Shown here in pieces: positions 16,976 through 24,504 of a stretch of 64,000 nt of DNA. A model generated the notes under the pieces. It ran no database searches and had not been told where the DNA came from. It saw nothing but the letters and a program-made list of their open reading frames with translations. The position numbers were made by a program, and so were the translations under genes. Each line of letters starts with the position of its first letter. Position 1 is the stretch's first letter. Origin of the DNA: Ignavibacteria bacterium. Its GTDB lineage: Bacteria; Bacteroidota; Ignavibacteria; UBA10030. Location: NCBI GenBank assembly GCA_016873805.1, contig VGVZ01000006.1, positions 86,904-150,903 on the forward strand, read 5' to 3'.

Positions 16976-17941
16976 TTATTCCTTCACGATTTCCTGAAAG
17001 AGCTCGTGGGTTCGCAGATTCGCAAGATCCGAATCGTTCCGTGCCTGCACTTTTAGCTTTGGATTGAGGCGGATGGCCTCAGCGAGCGCTCCGAGGGCCC
17101 CCTGCGCCTTTCCGTCGGCCAGTCGAATAACGGCAAGATCATAGAGTAGCTCCGGATTGTCCGGCGCGTAGGTCACCGCCCGCTCGATGTGTGGGAGAGC
17201 TTCTCGGGCCTTCCGTTGAGTGAAGAGCGTCCAGCCCTCGTTCCACGCATAGTTCATCTGGGCGTATCGGAGCAGTCGACCGAGTTCCACAAAAGGTTCC
17301 GCATGATCATCGACACGGACGTCAATCGCGCGATCCGTATACCCGCCGTAGCCTGCTCCCCGCTTTACAACAAGAAGCGAAGACGATTGCTTTCCTCTCG
17401 AGTCACCCCCCTCACGATCGCCGGCAATGAGTGAAGCATAGAGCCGATCGGCCAGGGTTCCCTTCGTCGCGAGAAACGCCTCTTCCATGGCGATCACGAC
17501 CGATTCTCCCGTGAGAATGTTCCCCTGAATCGCATAGTTCCTGCCGTTACGTCCGCCGGCCCAGGCGATGCATCCCTGTCCCGTGTACGTGTGGGAATGT
17601 CCGCGGCTATCCACGATTCCGAACTGTCGGCGCCCCGGATCCTCATCGTTGCGAAGAAGGACAGCCGATACTTCGGTCGGCGTCGCGCCGGCCTCGAGGA
17701 GTTCCAGCCCGCGCCATCCGAACGAGGTGTTGGCGAAGGACTGCGTCGCGATCGCTCCGACATCCGCCTGCGCCCAAGGCACAACGGCACCGACGGCAAA
17801 AAACTTTGATGCGACCGCGATGCCGAGTTCTCCGGTTGAAGAATCCCGCGCCACAATCGAGAAGGTTGAGATGCTCTGTGAACTGGCGGGAAACCCCGCA
17901 TACAGGAGAACAAGGATCATGAAGAGACACTGTCTCGGCAT
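16976..17941 (-). CDS. Exported DUF1028 (Ntn-hydrolase-like) protein with C-terminal TPR-like repeats
   Basis: About 321 residues: a signal peptide (CLFMILVLLYAGFPASSQ), a DUF1028 domain starting at STFSIVARDSSTGELGIAVA and containing the typical NILTGESVV and AEPFVELGRLL, then a helical C-terminal part of about 85 residues that reads as two TPR units (ALPHIERAVTYAPDNPELLYDLA; ALGALAEAIRLNPKL). DUF1028 proteins are Ntn-hydrolase-like with no settled function. I start at the ATG at 17941, where GAAGGGAAGAG lies just upstream; an in-frame ATG at 17962 is possible. It is transcribed toward the molybdenum hydroxylase, whose small subunit begins 45 nt downstream, so cotranscription is possible. 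Confidence 0.85.
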   Translation of the reverse strand: MPRQCLFMILVLLYAGFPASSQSISTFSIVARDSSTGELGIAVASKFFAVGAVVPWAQADVGAIATQSFANTSFGWRGLELLEAGATPTEVSAVLLRNDEDPGRRQFGIVDSRGHSHTYTGQGCIAWAGGRNGRNYAIQGNILTGESVVIAMEEAFLATKGTLADRLYASLIAGDREGGDSRGKQSSSLLVVKRGAGYGGYTDRAIDVRVDDHAEPFVELGRLLRYAQMNYAWNEGWTLFTQRKAREALPHIERAVTYAPDNPELLYDLAVIRLADGKAQGALGALAEAIRLNPKLKVQARNDSDLANLRTHELFQEIVKE

Positions 17942-18095
17942 ACTCTTCCCTTCCATAATCAATGAGCCTATCGTGCTTGAATGCCGCCACCTGGTGCAAA
18001 GAGAATCTCGCTCTTTTCGAATCGAGTCGCAAGTACAGAAATTCTCGCACCATCGCGCACATCATGTTGGAAGCTCACAGAACAGCAGTCGTGGA

Positions 18096-18124
18096 TTGAT
18101 TTTCTGGATTTCGTGAAATACATT
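18096..18124 (+). promoter_or_regulatory. Candidate sigma-70 promoter of the PAS histidine kinase gene
   Basis: TTGATT (18096-18101), a 17-nt spacer and TACATT (18119-18124). The predicted start is about 10 nt before the first ATG, so the leader would be very short. Confidence 0.4.
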
Positions 18125-18141
18125 CAAATCAGTAACCCGAG

Positions 18142-19296
18142 ATGATCATGGATCAACCGAAACTCCCTACTGCGTTTGCCCCCGCCGAGCGGTACTCGAT
18201 AGAAGAGGTCATCACGCAGGCCGACCGCTTCTCGAACGAACAGATTATGCACACCCTCGTCGCCTCGATATTCGACATCTTTCTGATCCTGAACAGCAAG
18301 CGACAGATCGTCTTCGCAAACGACCGGCTCGCGGCAATGGTTGGGGTTGATGACGCAACGTCGCTCCTGGGGCTTCGGCCGGGTGAGGCACTTGGCTGCA
18401 GCCACGCGACCGAGACCGAAGGGGGTTGCGGCACAACGGAGTTTTGCCGGGAATGCGGCGCCGTCAGGGCGATTCTTGAGAGCCAGCGTGGGAACGTTTC
18501 CATTCAGGAGTGTCGAATTTCGAGAAACGATGGGAAGGAATCGCTTGATCTTCGCGTCTGGGCAACGCCGTTACAGAAGAACGGAGAGATGTACACCGTT
18601 ATTGCGATCATGGATATTGCCGACGAGAAGCGCCGACGCGCGCTCGAGAGGATTTTCTTCCACGATGTGTTGAATATTGCGGGCGGATTGTACGGATACG
18701 CCCAGCTCCTCCTCAAATCGCCCGAAACGGAAAGAGATGAGTACAAGGCCACGCTGCTTCAGTTGACCCGTCAGATTCTCGAGGAGATCGCCGCGCAGCG
18801 TGACTTGACGGCAGCAGAAAGCAACGACCTTGTGACCCATCCATATATACTCTCTTCACATTCCGTACTAAAAGAAATCGCAGAGAAGTATGCAAATCAC
18901 CCAGTCGGGACAGGTCGTACCGTCGTCATTGACCCTGAATCGAAGGATGCGGCGATCCAGGCGGATCCAAAACTTCTGCGGCGCGTCATTGGAAACATGT
19001 TGAAAAATGCCCTGGAGGCATCATCGAAGCGGGAGATCGTCACCCTCGGCAGTTCGCTGGATGGAGACACGATCATTTTTTGGGTTCACAACAACGGATG
19101 TATGACGGAATCCGTGAAGCGTCAGATCTTCCAGCGTTCATTCTCCACAAAGAGCAGCGATCGGGGACTCGGGACGTATAGCATGAAGCTACTTGGTGAA
19201 CGATATCTGAAGGGGACTGTGGCTTTCACGTCGTCTGTCGAAACGGGAACAACCTTTTCGATTCGACTTCCGATGAAAATGCAAACGAGCAGCTGA
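18142..19296 (+). CDS. Soluble PAS-domain sensor histidine kinase with a Cys/His cluster
   Basis: A 384-residue cytosolic kinase with no membrane segment. A PAS-like sensor covers about residues 35-160 (FLILNSKRQIVFANDRLAAM) and contains Cys86, His88, Cys96, Cys102 and Cys105 (LGCSHA, GGCGTTEFCRECGAV), a spacing suited to a metal or redox centre. The phosphoacceptor is His174 in FFHDVLNIAGGL, a non-canonical H-box. The ATPase domain follows, with the N-box NMLKNALEAS and the G-box region DRGLGTYSMKL. No response regulator is adjacent. The start may be the ATG at 18142 or at 18148; the latter has GAG at a better spacing. Confidence 0.88.
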   Translation: MIMDQPKLPTAFAPAERYSIEEVITQADRFSNEQIMHTLVASIFDIFLILNSKRQIVFANDRLAAMVGVDDATSLLGLRPGEALGCSHATETEGGCGTTEFCRECGAVRAILESQRGNVSIQECRISRNDGKESLDLRVWATPLQKNGEMYTVIAIMDIADEKRRRALERIFFHDVLNIAGGLYGYAQLLLKSPETERDEYKATLLQLTRQILEEIAAQRDLTAAESNDLVTHPYILSSHSVLKEIAEKYANHPVGTGRTVVIDPESKDAAIQADPKLLRRVIGNMLKNALEASSKREIVTLGSSLDGDTIIFWVHNNGCMTESVKRQIFQRSFSTKSSDRGLGTYSMKLLGERYLKGTVAFTSSVETGTTFSIRLPMKMQTSS

Positions 19297-19403
19297 TCCG
19301 TCGTTTCCAACTCTCCCAGTTTCACCATCTCCACGCCGAAAACTCCAATGGCAGTTAAGTTGGCAATCGCGACCGAATCGGCGCCTGGCTGGACCATTCA
19401 ACA

Positions 19404-19432
19404 ACAAAAAACCCGCCTTGTCTGAGGCGGGT
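19404..19432 (-). terminator. Rho-independent terminator of tRNA-Phe
   Basis: Perfect 8-bp stem ACCCGCCT/AGGCGGGT (19411-19418 with 19425-19432), 6-nt loop, followed on the minus strand by a T run (complement of the A run at 19404-19410). It starts 6 nt after the tRNA 3' end. Confidence 0.9.
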
Positions 19433-19437
19433 CATCG

Positions 19438-19510
19438 TGGACAGGGGCGGAATCGAACCGCCGACACATGGATTTTCAGTCCATTGCTCTACCAACTGAG
19501 CTACCTGTCC
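19438..19510 (-). tRNA. tRNA-Phe (anticodon GAA)
   Basis: A 73-nt cloverleaf on the minus strand: acceptor GGACAGG paired with CCTGTCC plus discriminator A, D-arm with AGCTCAGTTGGTAGAGC, anticodon loop CTGAAAA with GAA, and T-arm GGTTCGATTCC. The 3' CCA is not encoded. A terminator follows immediately and a tandem repeat abuts the 5' end. Confidence 0.97.
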
Positions 19511-19708
19511 GAAAATTTCGTCACTTAACGAACGAAGTGAAGTTCAGTGACTGAAATTGTCAGGATCCCCGTCGTGTTCTGACGGGATCCAAAAATTTCG
19601 TCACTTAACGAACAAACTGAAGTTCAGTGACTGAAATTGTCAGGATCCCCGTCGTGTTCTGACGGGATCCGAAAACTCGTATTCAACGAACGAAGTGAAG
19701 CTACGTGA
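19511..19708. repeat. 80-nt tandem repeat (two copies plus a decayed third) abutting tRNA-Phe
   Basis: Copy 1 is 19511-19590 and copy 2 is 19591-19670; they differ at only 3 of 80 positions. A third, degenerate partial copy spans about 19671-19708. Each full copy contains two inverted repeats: AATTTCGTCACT against AGTGACTGAAATT, and GGATCCCCGTC against GACGGGATCC around a 7-nt loop. The first copy starts at the base next to the tRNA 5' end, so the array lies in the leader of the pre-tRNA. It encodes nothing. Two adjoining copies with no spacers rule out CRISPR. Confidence 0.9.
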
Positions 19709-19723
19709 GTGGCGTCTACCGGA

Positions 19724-19754
19724 ACAAAAACGGTGCGGCTACCTATCCGCACCG
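19724..19754 (-). terminator. Rho-independent terminator downstream of the acyl-CoA dehydrogenase gene
   Basis: Perfect 8-bp stem CGGTGCGG/CCGCACCG (19731-19738 with 19747-19754), 8-nt loop, followed on the minus strand by TTTTTGTT. It lies about 60 nt past the acyl-CoA dehydrogenase stop and upstream of the tRNA-Phe repeat leader. Confidence 0.85.
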
Positions 19755-19759
19755 CCCCT

Positions 19760-19788
19760 ATCTTATCGAACTTTCTCCCCAAAGTCAA
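19760..19788 (-). promoter_or_regulatory. Candidate promoter abutting the terminator upstream of tRNA-Phe
   Basis: Minus-strand TTGACT (19783-19788), a 17-nt spacer and TAAGAT (19760-19765). It is the best promoter-like match upstream of tRNA-Phe, yet its predicted start (about 19753) falls in the first base pairs of the terminator hairpin at 19731-19754. Confidence 0.45.
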
Positions 19789-19812
19789 GATCAGACTCGA
19801 GCGAAGAAGCCA

Positions 19813-20964
19813 TTACGACTGGCGCATCGAGCCGTTTCTCTTTAAGATATCACGTGCAATGACGACTTTTTGAATCTCGTTTGTTCCTTCGAAGATTCGA
19901 TTGATCCTTGCGTCACGATAGAACCGCTCGATCGGAAGTTCCCTCGAGTATCCCATCCCACCGTGAATTTGCACTGCCATGTCGGCTACCTCCCCCAGCG
20001 CCTCCGAGCAGTACAGCTTCACGATTGCAGCTTCCCGCGAGACGTTCTTGCCGGCGTCGTATCGAGCCGCCGTTCGATACACCATCGATTCCATGGCGTA
20101 GATCATCGTGGTCATTTCCGCGAGCATGAACTGGATTGCCTGGAACTGTGCGATCGGAACATCGAATTGCTTGCGCTCTTTGGCGTACTTCGCCGAGCGT
20201 TCCAGGAGTTCCTTGGATGCCCCCATGCATGCGGCACCGAGACCAAGCCGACCGGCGTCGAGTGTCTTCATGGCAACCACAAATCCCCGACCGTCTTCTC
20301 CAATCATGTTCGTTGCAGGGACGCGGACGTTGTCCAACGTAATCGCATTCGTCACGCTCCCCTTGATACCCATTTTCTTTTCGGGGGGGCCGGCGAGATA
20401 TCCCGGCATCTTCGTTTCGACCACGAACCCGGTGATTCCGCGCTCCGTTCGTGCGAACACCGATACGATGTCGGCGATGCCGCCATTGGTAATCCACAAT
20501 TTTTCCCCGTTCAACACCCACTCATCTCCCTCTTTGTGGGCCCGCGTTCGCAAATTGAACGAATCGGATCCGGCAAGCGCCTCGGTGAGGGCAAACGCTC
20601 CGATCATCTTCCCTTCGGCCAGTGGAATCACGTATTTCTTCCTCAGTTCCTCTGACCCCCCCAGATAGATCGCATTCGTACCGATCGACTGATGAGCACC
20701 GATGAATGTCGCTGTTGACAGGCAGCCACGCGCAATTTCTTCTTGGATGATGCAGTAGCCGACTTCGCCGACACCTCCGCCACCGTACTCCGCAGGAAAG
20801 ACCGCGCCGAGAATTCCCAGGTCGCGGATCTTGTGGATCAGCTCAGGAGGAATTCTTTCCTCTTCATCGATTCTGTGTGCGACGGGCTTGATTTCTGTTT
20901 CGGTGAAGTCACGCACCATCTCGCGAAGCATCTTCTGTTCTTCGTTGAATTCAAAATCAAACAT
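19813..20964 (-). CDS. Acyl-CoA dehydrogenase
   Basis: FAD-dependent dehydrogenation of an acyl-CoA to the enoyl-CoA in fatty-acid or branched-chain amino-acid catabolism. At 383 residues it matches the short-chain class. Visible are the N-terminal FNEEQKMLREMVRDF, the flavin-contact region GAFALTEALAGSD and WITNGG, and the C-terminal IFEGTNEIQKVVIARD, whose Glu is the usual catalytic base. AAGGTGAT, a near-perfect Shine-Dalgarno, precedes the ATG by 5 nt. The chain-length preference is not resolved. Confidence 0.95.
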   Translation of the reverse strand: MFDFEFNEEQKMLREMVRDFTETEIKPVAHRIDEEERIPPELIHKIRDLGILGAVFPAEYGGGGVGEVGYCIIQEEIARGCLSTATFIGAHQSIGTNAIYLGGSEELRKKYVIPLAEGKMIGAFALTEALAGSDSFNLRTRAHKEGDEWVLNGEKLWITNGGIADIVSVFARTERGITGFVVETKMPGYLAGPPEKKMGIKGSVTNAITLDNVRVPATNMIGEDGRGFVVAMKTLDAGRLGLGAACMGASKELLERSAKYAKERKQFDVPIAQFQAIQFMLAEMTTMIYAMESMVYRTAARYDAGKNVSREAAIVKLYCSEALGEVADMAVQIHGGMGYSRELPIERFYRDARINRIFEGTNEIQKVVIARDILKRNGSMRQS

Positions 20965-21017
20965 GGCAAATCACCTTTGTGCAAATGAAACGTCGAATGC
21001 GGAGATCCTTCGGGCGA

Positions 21018-21839
21018 TTATCCGATGTAGCTTACCACATCCTCAGCCCCGTCAACGCCGATGACGTTTCCGGAGACCCATGAAGCCCCCTCTTCCGAGA
21101 GGAGGACGATTGCCCTGGCGACATCCTCCGGGGTCGTCAAACGACCATGCGGATTCTTGTGTTTCGCCACCTCGAGCATCTTGGTGGCGTTTGGGATCTT
21201 TCGAAGGGCCGGCGTATCGGTGACACCCGCCATGATTGCGTTTGCCGTGATTCCCATTGGACCCAACTCGAGCGCGAGCTGTCGAATATGAGCTTCCAGG
21301 CTTGCCTTGGCGGCCGACACAGCACCGTAGAACGGAATAGCTGTACGTCCCCCGGAACTCGTCAACCCGAAAATGCGTCCCCCCTTCCGCAGAAGGTTTC
21401 GGGCAATCAATCCTTGGACCCAATAGACGAGGCTATGCGCCATAACGTCGAGGGTCATTTCCATCTGGGCCTGCGTGATCGCCTCTTCAAGTTTCTTTGC
21501 GATGAACGGCTTCAGCGTACCAAACGCGAGCGAGTGAATGACAACCCTGACGTTGTTGCCGGCATTATCCGCAAGCCGCTCGGAAATGTCATCCAAGGTC
21601 TCGTTGCGTTTGATCGAATCGGCAGCATTGATGTTGTAAAACATCGACTTCGCCCCCGCTTTGCTGATATCCTTGATCACATGCTGCACGGCCGGCATGG
21701 TCGCCTGCCTGTCCAGATGAACGCCGATGATGTTCATCCCGTGACGTGCGAGTTCAATCGCCGTCGCTCCGCCGAAACCGCTCGACGCACCCAGCACGAG
21801 CGCCCAGTCCGTCGCCTTGAATTTCGCTTCCGCTTTCAT
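21018..21839 (-). CDS. Enoyl-ACP reductase-like short-chain dehydrogenase (FabL-type)
   Basis: A 273-residue Rossmann-fold reductase. The nucleotide loop GASSGFGGA lies at 18-26. The catalytic pair is Tyr171 and Lys178 in FYGAVSAAKASLE; this Y-x6-K spacing is diagnostic of enoyl-ACP reductases (FabI/FabL) rather than the Y-x3-K of ordinary short-chain dehydrogenases. The overall pattern is nearer FabL, which would place it at the last step of fatty-acid elongation. AGGAG lies 7 nt before the ATG. Whether it is the main enoyl reductase of the cell cannot be judged from this window. Confidence 0.82.
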   Translation of the reverse strand: MKAEAKFKATDWALVLGASSGFGGATAIELARHGMNIIGVHLDRQATMPAVQHVIKDISKAGAKSMFYNINAADSIKRNETLDDISERLADNAGNNVRVVIHSLAFGTLKPFIAKKLEEAITQAQMEMTLDVMAHSLVYWVQGLIARNLLRKGGRIFGLTSSGGRTAIPFYGAVSAAKASLEAHIRQLALELGPMGITANAIMAGVTDTPALRKIPNATKMLEVAKHKNPHGRLTTPEDVARAIVLLSEEGASWVSGNVIGVDGAEDVVSYIG

Positions 21840-21909
21840 CTCTTCTTCTCCTCTGCTTCACTGAGAATGACGCAAAATATAGGAAAATAATAGAGCGAAT
21901 TCAAAACCT

Positions 21910-23748
21910 CTATTCCACGGTCACACTCTTGGCAAGATTCCGGGGCTGGTCGACATTGGTGCCACGACTCACGGCCATCCAATACGAGAGGAGCTGGAGC
22001 GGAATGATATTGAGGATCGGTCCGAAGAAACCGAACGTGTGAGGGACTCTGATGACGTGATCGACCATCTTGGCAATTTCCTCATCGTCTTCATTCGCGA
22101 CGGCGATAATCCGCCCCTTGCGAGCGCGCACTTCCTGGATGTTGCTGGCGACCTTTTCGTAAATCGCATCTTTCGGCACGACAAACACGACGGGCATATG
22201 TTCATCGATCAGCGCAATGGGACCATGCTTCATTTCCGCGGCGGGATATCCTTCGGCGTGGATGTACGAAATTTCCTTGAGCTTGAGTGCCCCCTCGAGG
22301 GCGACGGGGAAATTCGCACCGCGTCCAAGATAGAGGAAGTTGCGCGCATCCTTGTATTGTTCTGCGATTGATCTCAGTTCATCGGCATGATCGAGAACGC
22401 GTGCTGCTTTATCGGGCAAGGATTGCATTTCTTTTGCAAGCACCGCTCCGTCCTTTTGACTCATCCCCTTCGCCCTGGCGAGGAACAACGTCACGAGCGC
22501 AAGGACAGTGAGTTGAGAGGTGAATGCTTTGGTCGAAGCAACCCCAATTTCGGGTCCGGCGTGGATGTAAACGCCGGCTTCAGTCTCCCGAGCAATGGTG
22601 CTTCCGACGACATTCACAATGCCCAGCGCCGTCGCGCCTTTGGATTTCGCAAGTCGCAATGCCGCAAGGGTATCCGCGGTCTCGCCGCTCTGACTGATCG
22701 CGAACACAACATCCTGGGACGTGACAATCGGATTGCGGTAACGGAATTCAGAGGCGTATTCGACTTCTGTGGGAATCCTGGCAATCTGCTCAAGCATATA
22801 CTCCCCGACCAGTCCTGCATGCCACGATGTCCCACATCCCAGGAGGATGACGCGTCGCGCATGAATAATCTTCTCGGATACGCCGCTGAGCCCGCCGAGC
22901 TTCACGTCCCCCGACTCCACAAGCAACCGTCCACGGATCGCGTTCCGAATCGTCTCCGGTTGTTCATGAATCTCTTTGAGCATGAAGTGATCGTATCCCC
23001 CCCGCTCGATCTGGGCAAGATCGAATGTGAGTTCGTGCACCTCTTTGTCAACCGTAACATCTTCGATCGTAGTGGTGCGAAATCCTCCCGCGGAGATTTC
23101 CGCGATTTCGCCGTCCTCGAGGTAGGCAACGTGTCGGGTATATTCGACGATGGCGGCCGCATCAGCGGCGACAAGATGTTCCCCCTCGCCGACGCCGACG
23201 ATCAACGGACTTCCCATCCGCGCCGCAATCATGTTGTCGGGTTCCCGGCTCGAAAGGACCACCAGCCCGTAGGTCCCCTCGACATCCCGCAGCGCGATCC
23301 GGACGGCTGTGAACAAATCCCCCGCACGGCGATATGTTTGTTCGATCAGGTGGGCAAGAACTTCCGTGTCGGTCTCGCTCTTGAACCTGTGGCCATCGCG
23401 GATGAGCTTCGTCTTGATCGATCGATAGTTTTCGATAATCCCGTTATGAATGACGGCGATCGTCCCGGAACAATCGGTATGAGGATGGGCATTGGCGTCA
23501 TTCGGCTCACCGTGGGTTGCCCAACGCGTATGTCCCATTCCCACTGTTGAGGATGCAGATCCACCGTCTCTCTCCACCAGCTGCGCCAAATCGGCGACCT
23601 TGCCCGCACGCTTCTGCACGCGCAGCTGCCCTCCGTCGATGACGGCGATTCCGGCCGAGTCATAGCCGCGATACTCCAGTCGTCTGAGCCCCTCAAGAAT
23701 GACCGGGATGCACTGCTTGGGTCCGATGTATCCAACAATGCCGCACAT
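21910..23748 (-). CDS. glmS: Glutamine-fructose-6-phosphate aminotransferase (isomerizing)
   Basis: Makes glucosamine-6-phosphate from fructose-6-phosphate and glutamine, the entry to cell-wall amino sugars. The 612 residues have the N-terminal nucleophile after the initiator Met (MCGIVGYIG), the glutaminase loop GHTRWATHG, two SIS domains (ILLGCGTSWHAGLVGEY; LGRGANFPVALEGALKLKE) and the conserved C-terminus PRNLAKSVTVE. It starts 2 nt after the pgeF stop, with a GGGGG run as a likely ribosome site. No glmS ribozyme is possible in so short a gap. Confidence 0.97.
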   Translation of the reverse strand: MCGIVGYIGPKQCIPVILEGLRRLEYRGYDSAGIAVIDGGQLRVQKRAGKVADLAQLVERDGGSASSTVGMGHTRWATHGEPNDANAHPHTDCSGTIAVIHNGIIENYRSIKTKLIRDGHRFKSETDTEVLAHLIEQTYRRAGDLFTAVRIALRDVEGTYGLVVLSSREPDNMIAARMGSPLIVGVGEGEHLVAADAAAIVEYTRHVAYLEDGEIAEISAGGFRTTTIEDVTVDKEVHELTFDLAQIERGGYDHFMLKEIHEQPETIRNAIRGRLLVESGDVKLGGLSGVSEKIIHARRVILLGCGTSWHAGLVGEYMLEQIARIPTEVEYASEFRYRNPIVTSQDVVFAISQSGETADTLAALRLAKSKGATALGIVNVVGSTIARETEAGVYIHAGPEIGVASTKAFTSQLTVLALVTLFLARAKGMSQKDGAVLAKEMQSLPDKAARVLDHADELRSIAEQYKDARNFLYLGRGANFPVALEGALKLKEISYIHAEGYPAAEMKHGPIALIDEHMPVVFVVPKDAIYEKVASNIQEVRARKGRIIAVANEDDEEIAKMVDHVIRVPHTFGFFGPILNIIPLQLLSYWMAVSRGTNVDQPRNLAKSVTVE

Positions 23749-23750
23749 AC

Positions 23751-24479
23751 TTAATCCCCCTTCTCAGAGATAATTCCAAGAATTCCCATCATACGTCCCG
23801 ACCTGTGCCCATCCCGGCGATAGGAATGAAACACATGCGGAGCACAGATCGTGCACCACTCACTCGTTTCGATATTTTCGGAACGGCATCCTGACTCGAC
23901 AAGCTGTCGAATATTCTCCGCCACAAGATCCAGATACATCGCTCCTTCCCGACGGTGAATCACTTCGGACCTGAATTGACCCGCAACATCCTCGCCCACT
24001 GCATAACAGCACCTCCGAGCAGACGCTCCGAGATGGGCGAAGAGATCCTCCGGACGCGAATGAAAATGCTCCCGCATCTTTGCCACCGCACAAGTGATGA
24101 TTCCTGCGGCAGATCCTTTCCAACCGGCATGGATGACTCCGATCGCCCTTTTGCTCGGATCAAAAAGAAAAATCGGCACACAATCGGCAACCGTCACCGC
24201 CAGGAAAAGGTCTCGCCGATCCGTCACCAGGCCATCGACATCAATATATGACCCCGCGCCGTCTGCAAACATCACATGTGAGGAATGGCATTGTACAGGG
24301 ATCGCAATTTGATCTTCCGCACATCCCACCAGTTTGAAAAACGCTTCTCGATTCCGCCGCACATGCTCGGGATCATCTCCCACTCGAAAACTCACATTCA
24401 TTCCATATGGTTCGGAACTGAATTCTCCCTCCCTGGTGGAAAGACCGAATCGAAGGGACGAATGCCTCCGGACAAACAT
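23751..24479 (-). CDS. pgeF: Multi-copper/YfiH-type polyphenol oxidase family protein (purine nucleoside phosphorylase LACC1-like)
   Basis: A cytosolic family with reported purine nucleoside phosphorylase/adenosine deaminase activity and a role in editing peptidoglycan precursors. Metal-site residues are His in QCHSSHV, Cys in TVADCVPIFL and His in VIHAGWKGSAAG. I start at the ATG at 24479 (MFVRRHSSLRFGLSTREG), giving 242 residues and a 25-nt gap from the upstream kinase; the frame is open to a TTG at 24551 inside that gene. The pairing with glmS 2 nt downstream fits a cell-wall connection. Confidence 0.9.
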   Translation of the reverse strand: MFVRRHSSLRFGLSTREGEFSSEPYGMNVSFRVGDDPEHVRRNREAFFKLVGCAEDQIAIPVQCHSSHVMFADGAGSYIDVDGLVTDRRDLFLAVTVADCVPIFLFDPSKRAIGVIHAGWKGSAAGIITCAVAKMREHFHSRPEDLFAHLGASARRCCYAVGEDVAGQFRSEVIHRREGAMYLDLVAENIRQLVESGCRSENIETSEWCTICAPHVFHSYRRDGHRSGRMMGILGIISEKGD

Positions 24480-24504
24480 CGGCCGACGATCAATAGACTC
24501 AGGA

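Noticed and set aside
19511..19708. Repeat array considered as a CRISPR
   Set aside because: The 80-nt units adjoin directly with no spacers, there are only two good copies, and no cas gene is in the window.
22387..23550. Long plus-strand frame of 387 codons opposite glmS, and similar long frames opposite secA (44374-45495) and the prmC region (977-1834)
   Set aside because: They are antisense to clearly recognised genes and their translations are His/Arg-rich shadows without motifs.
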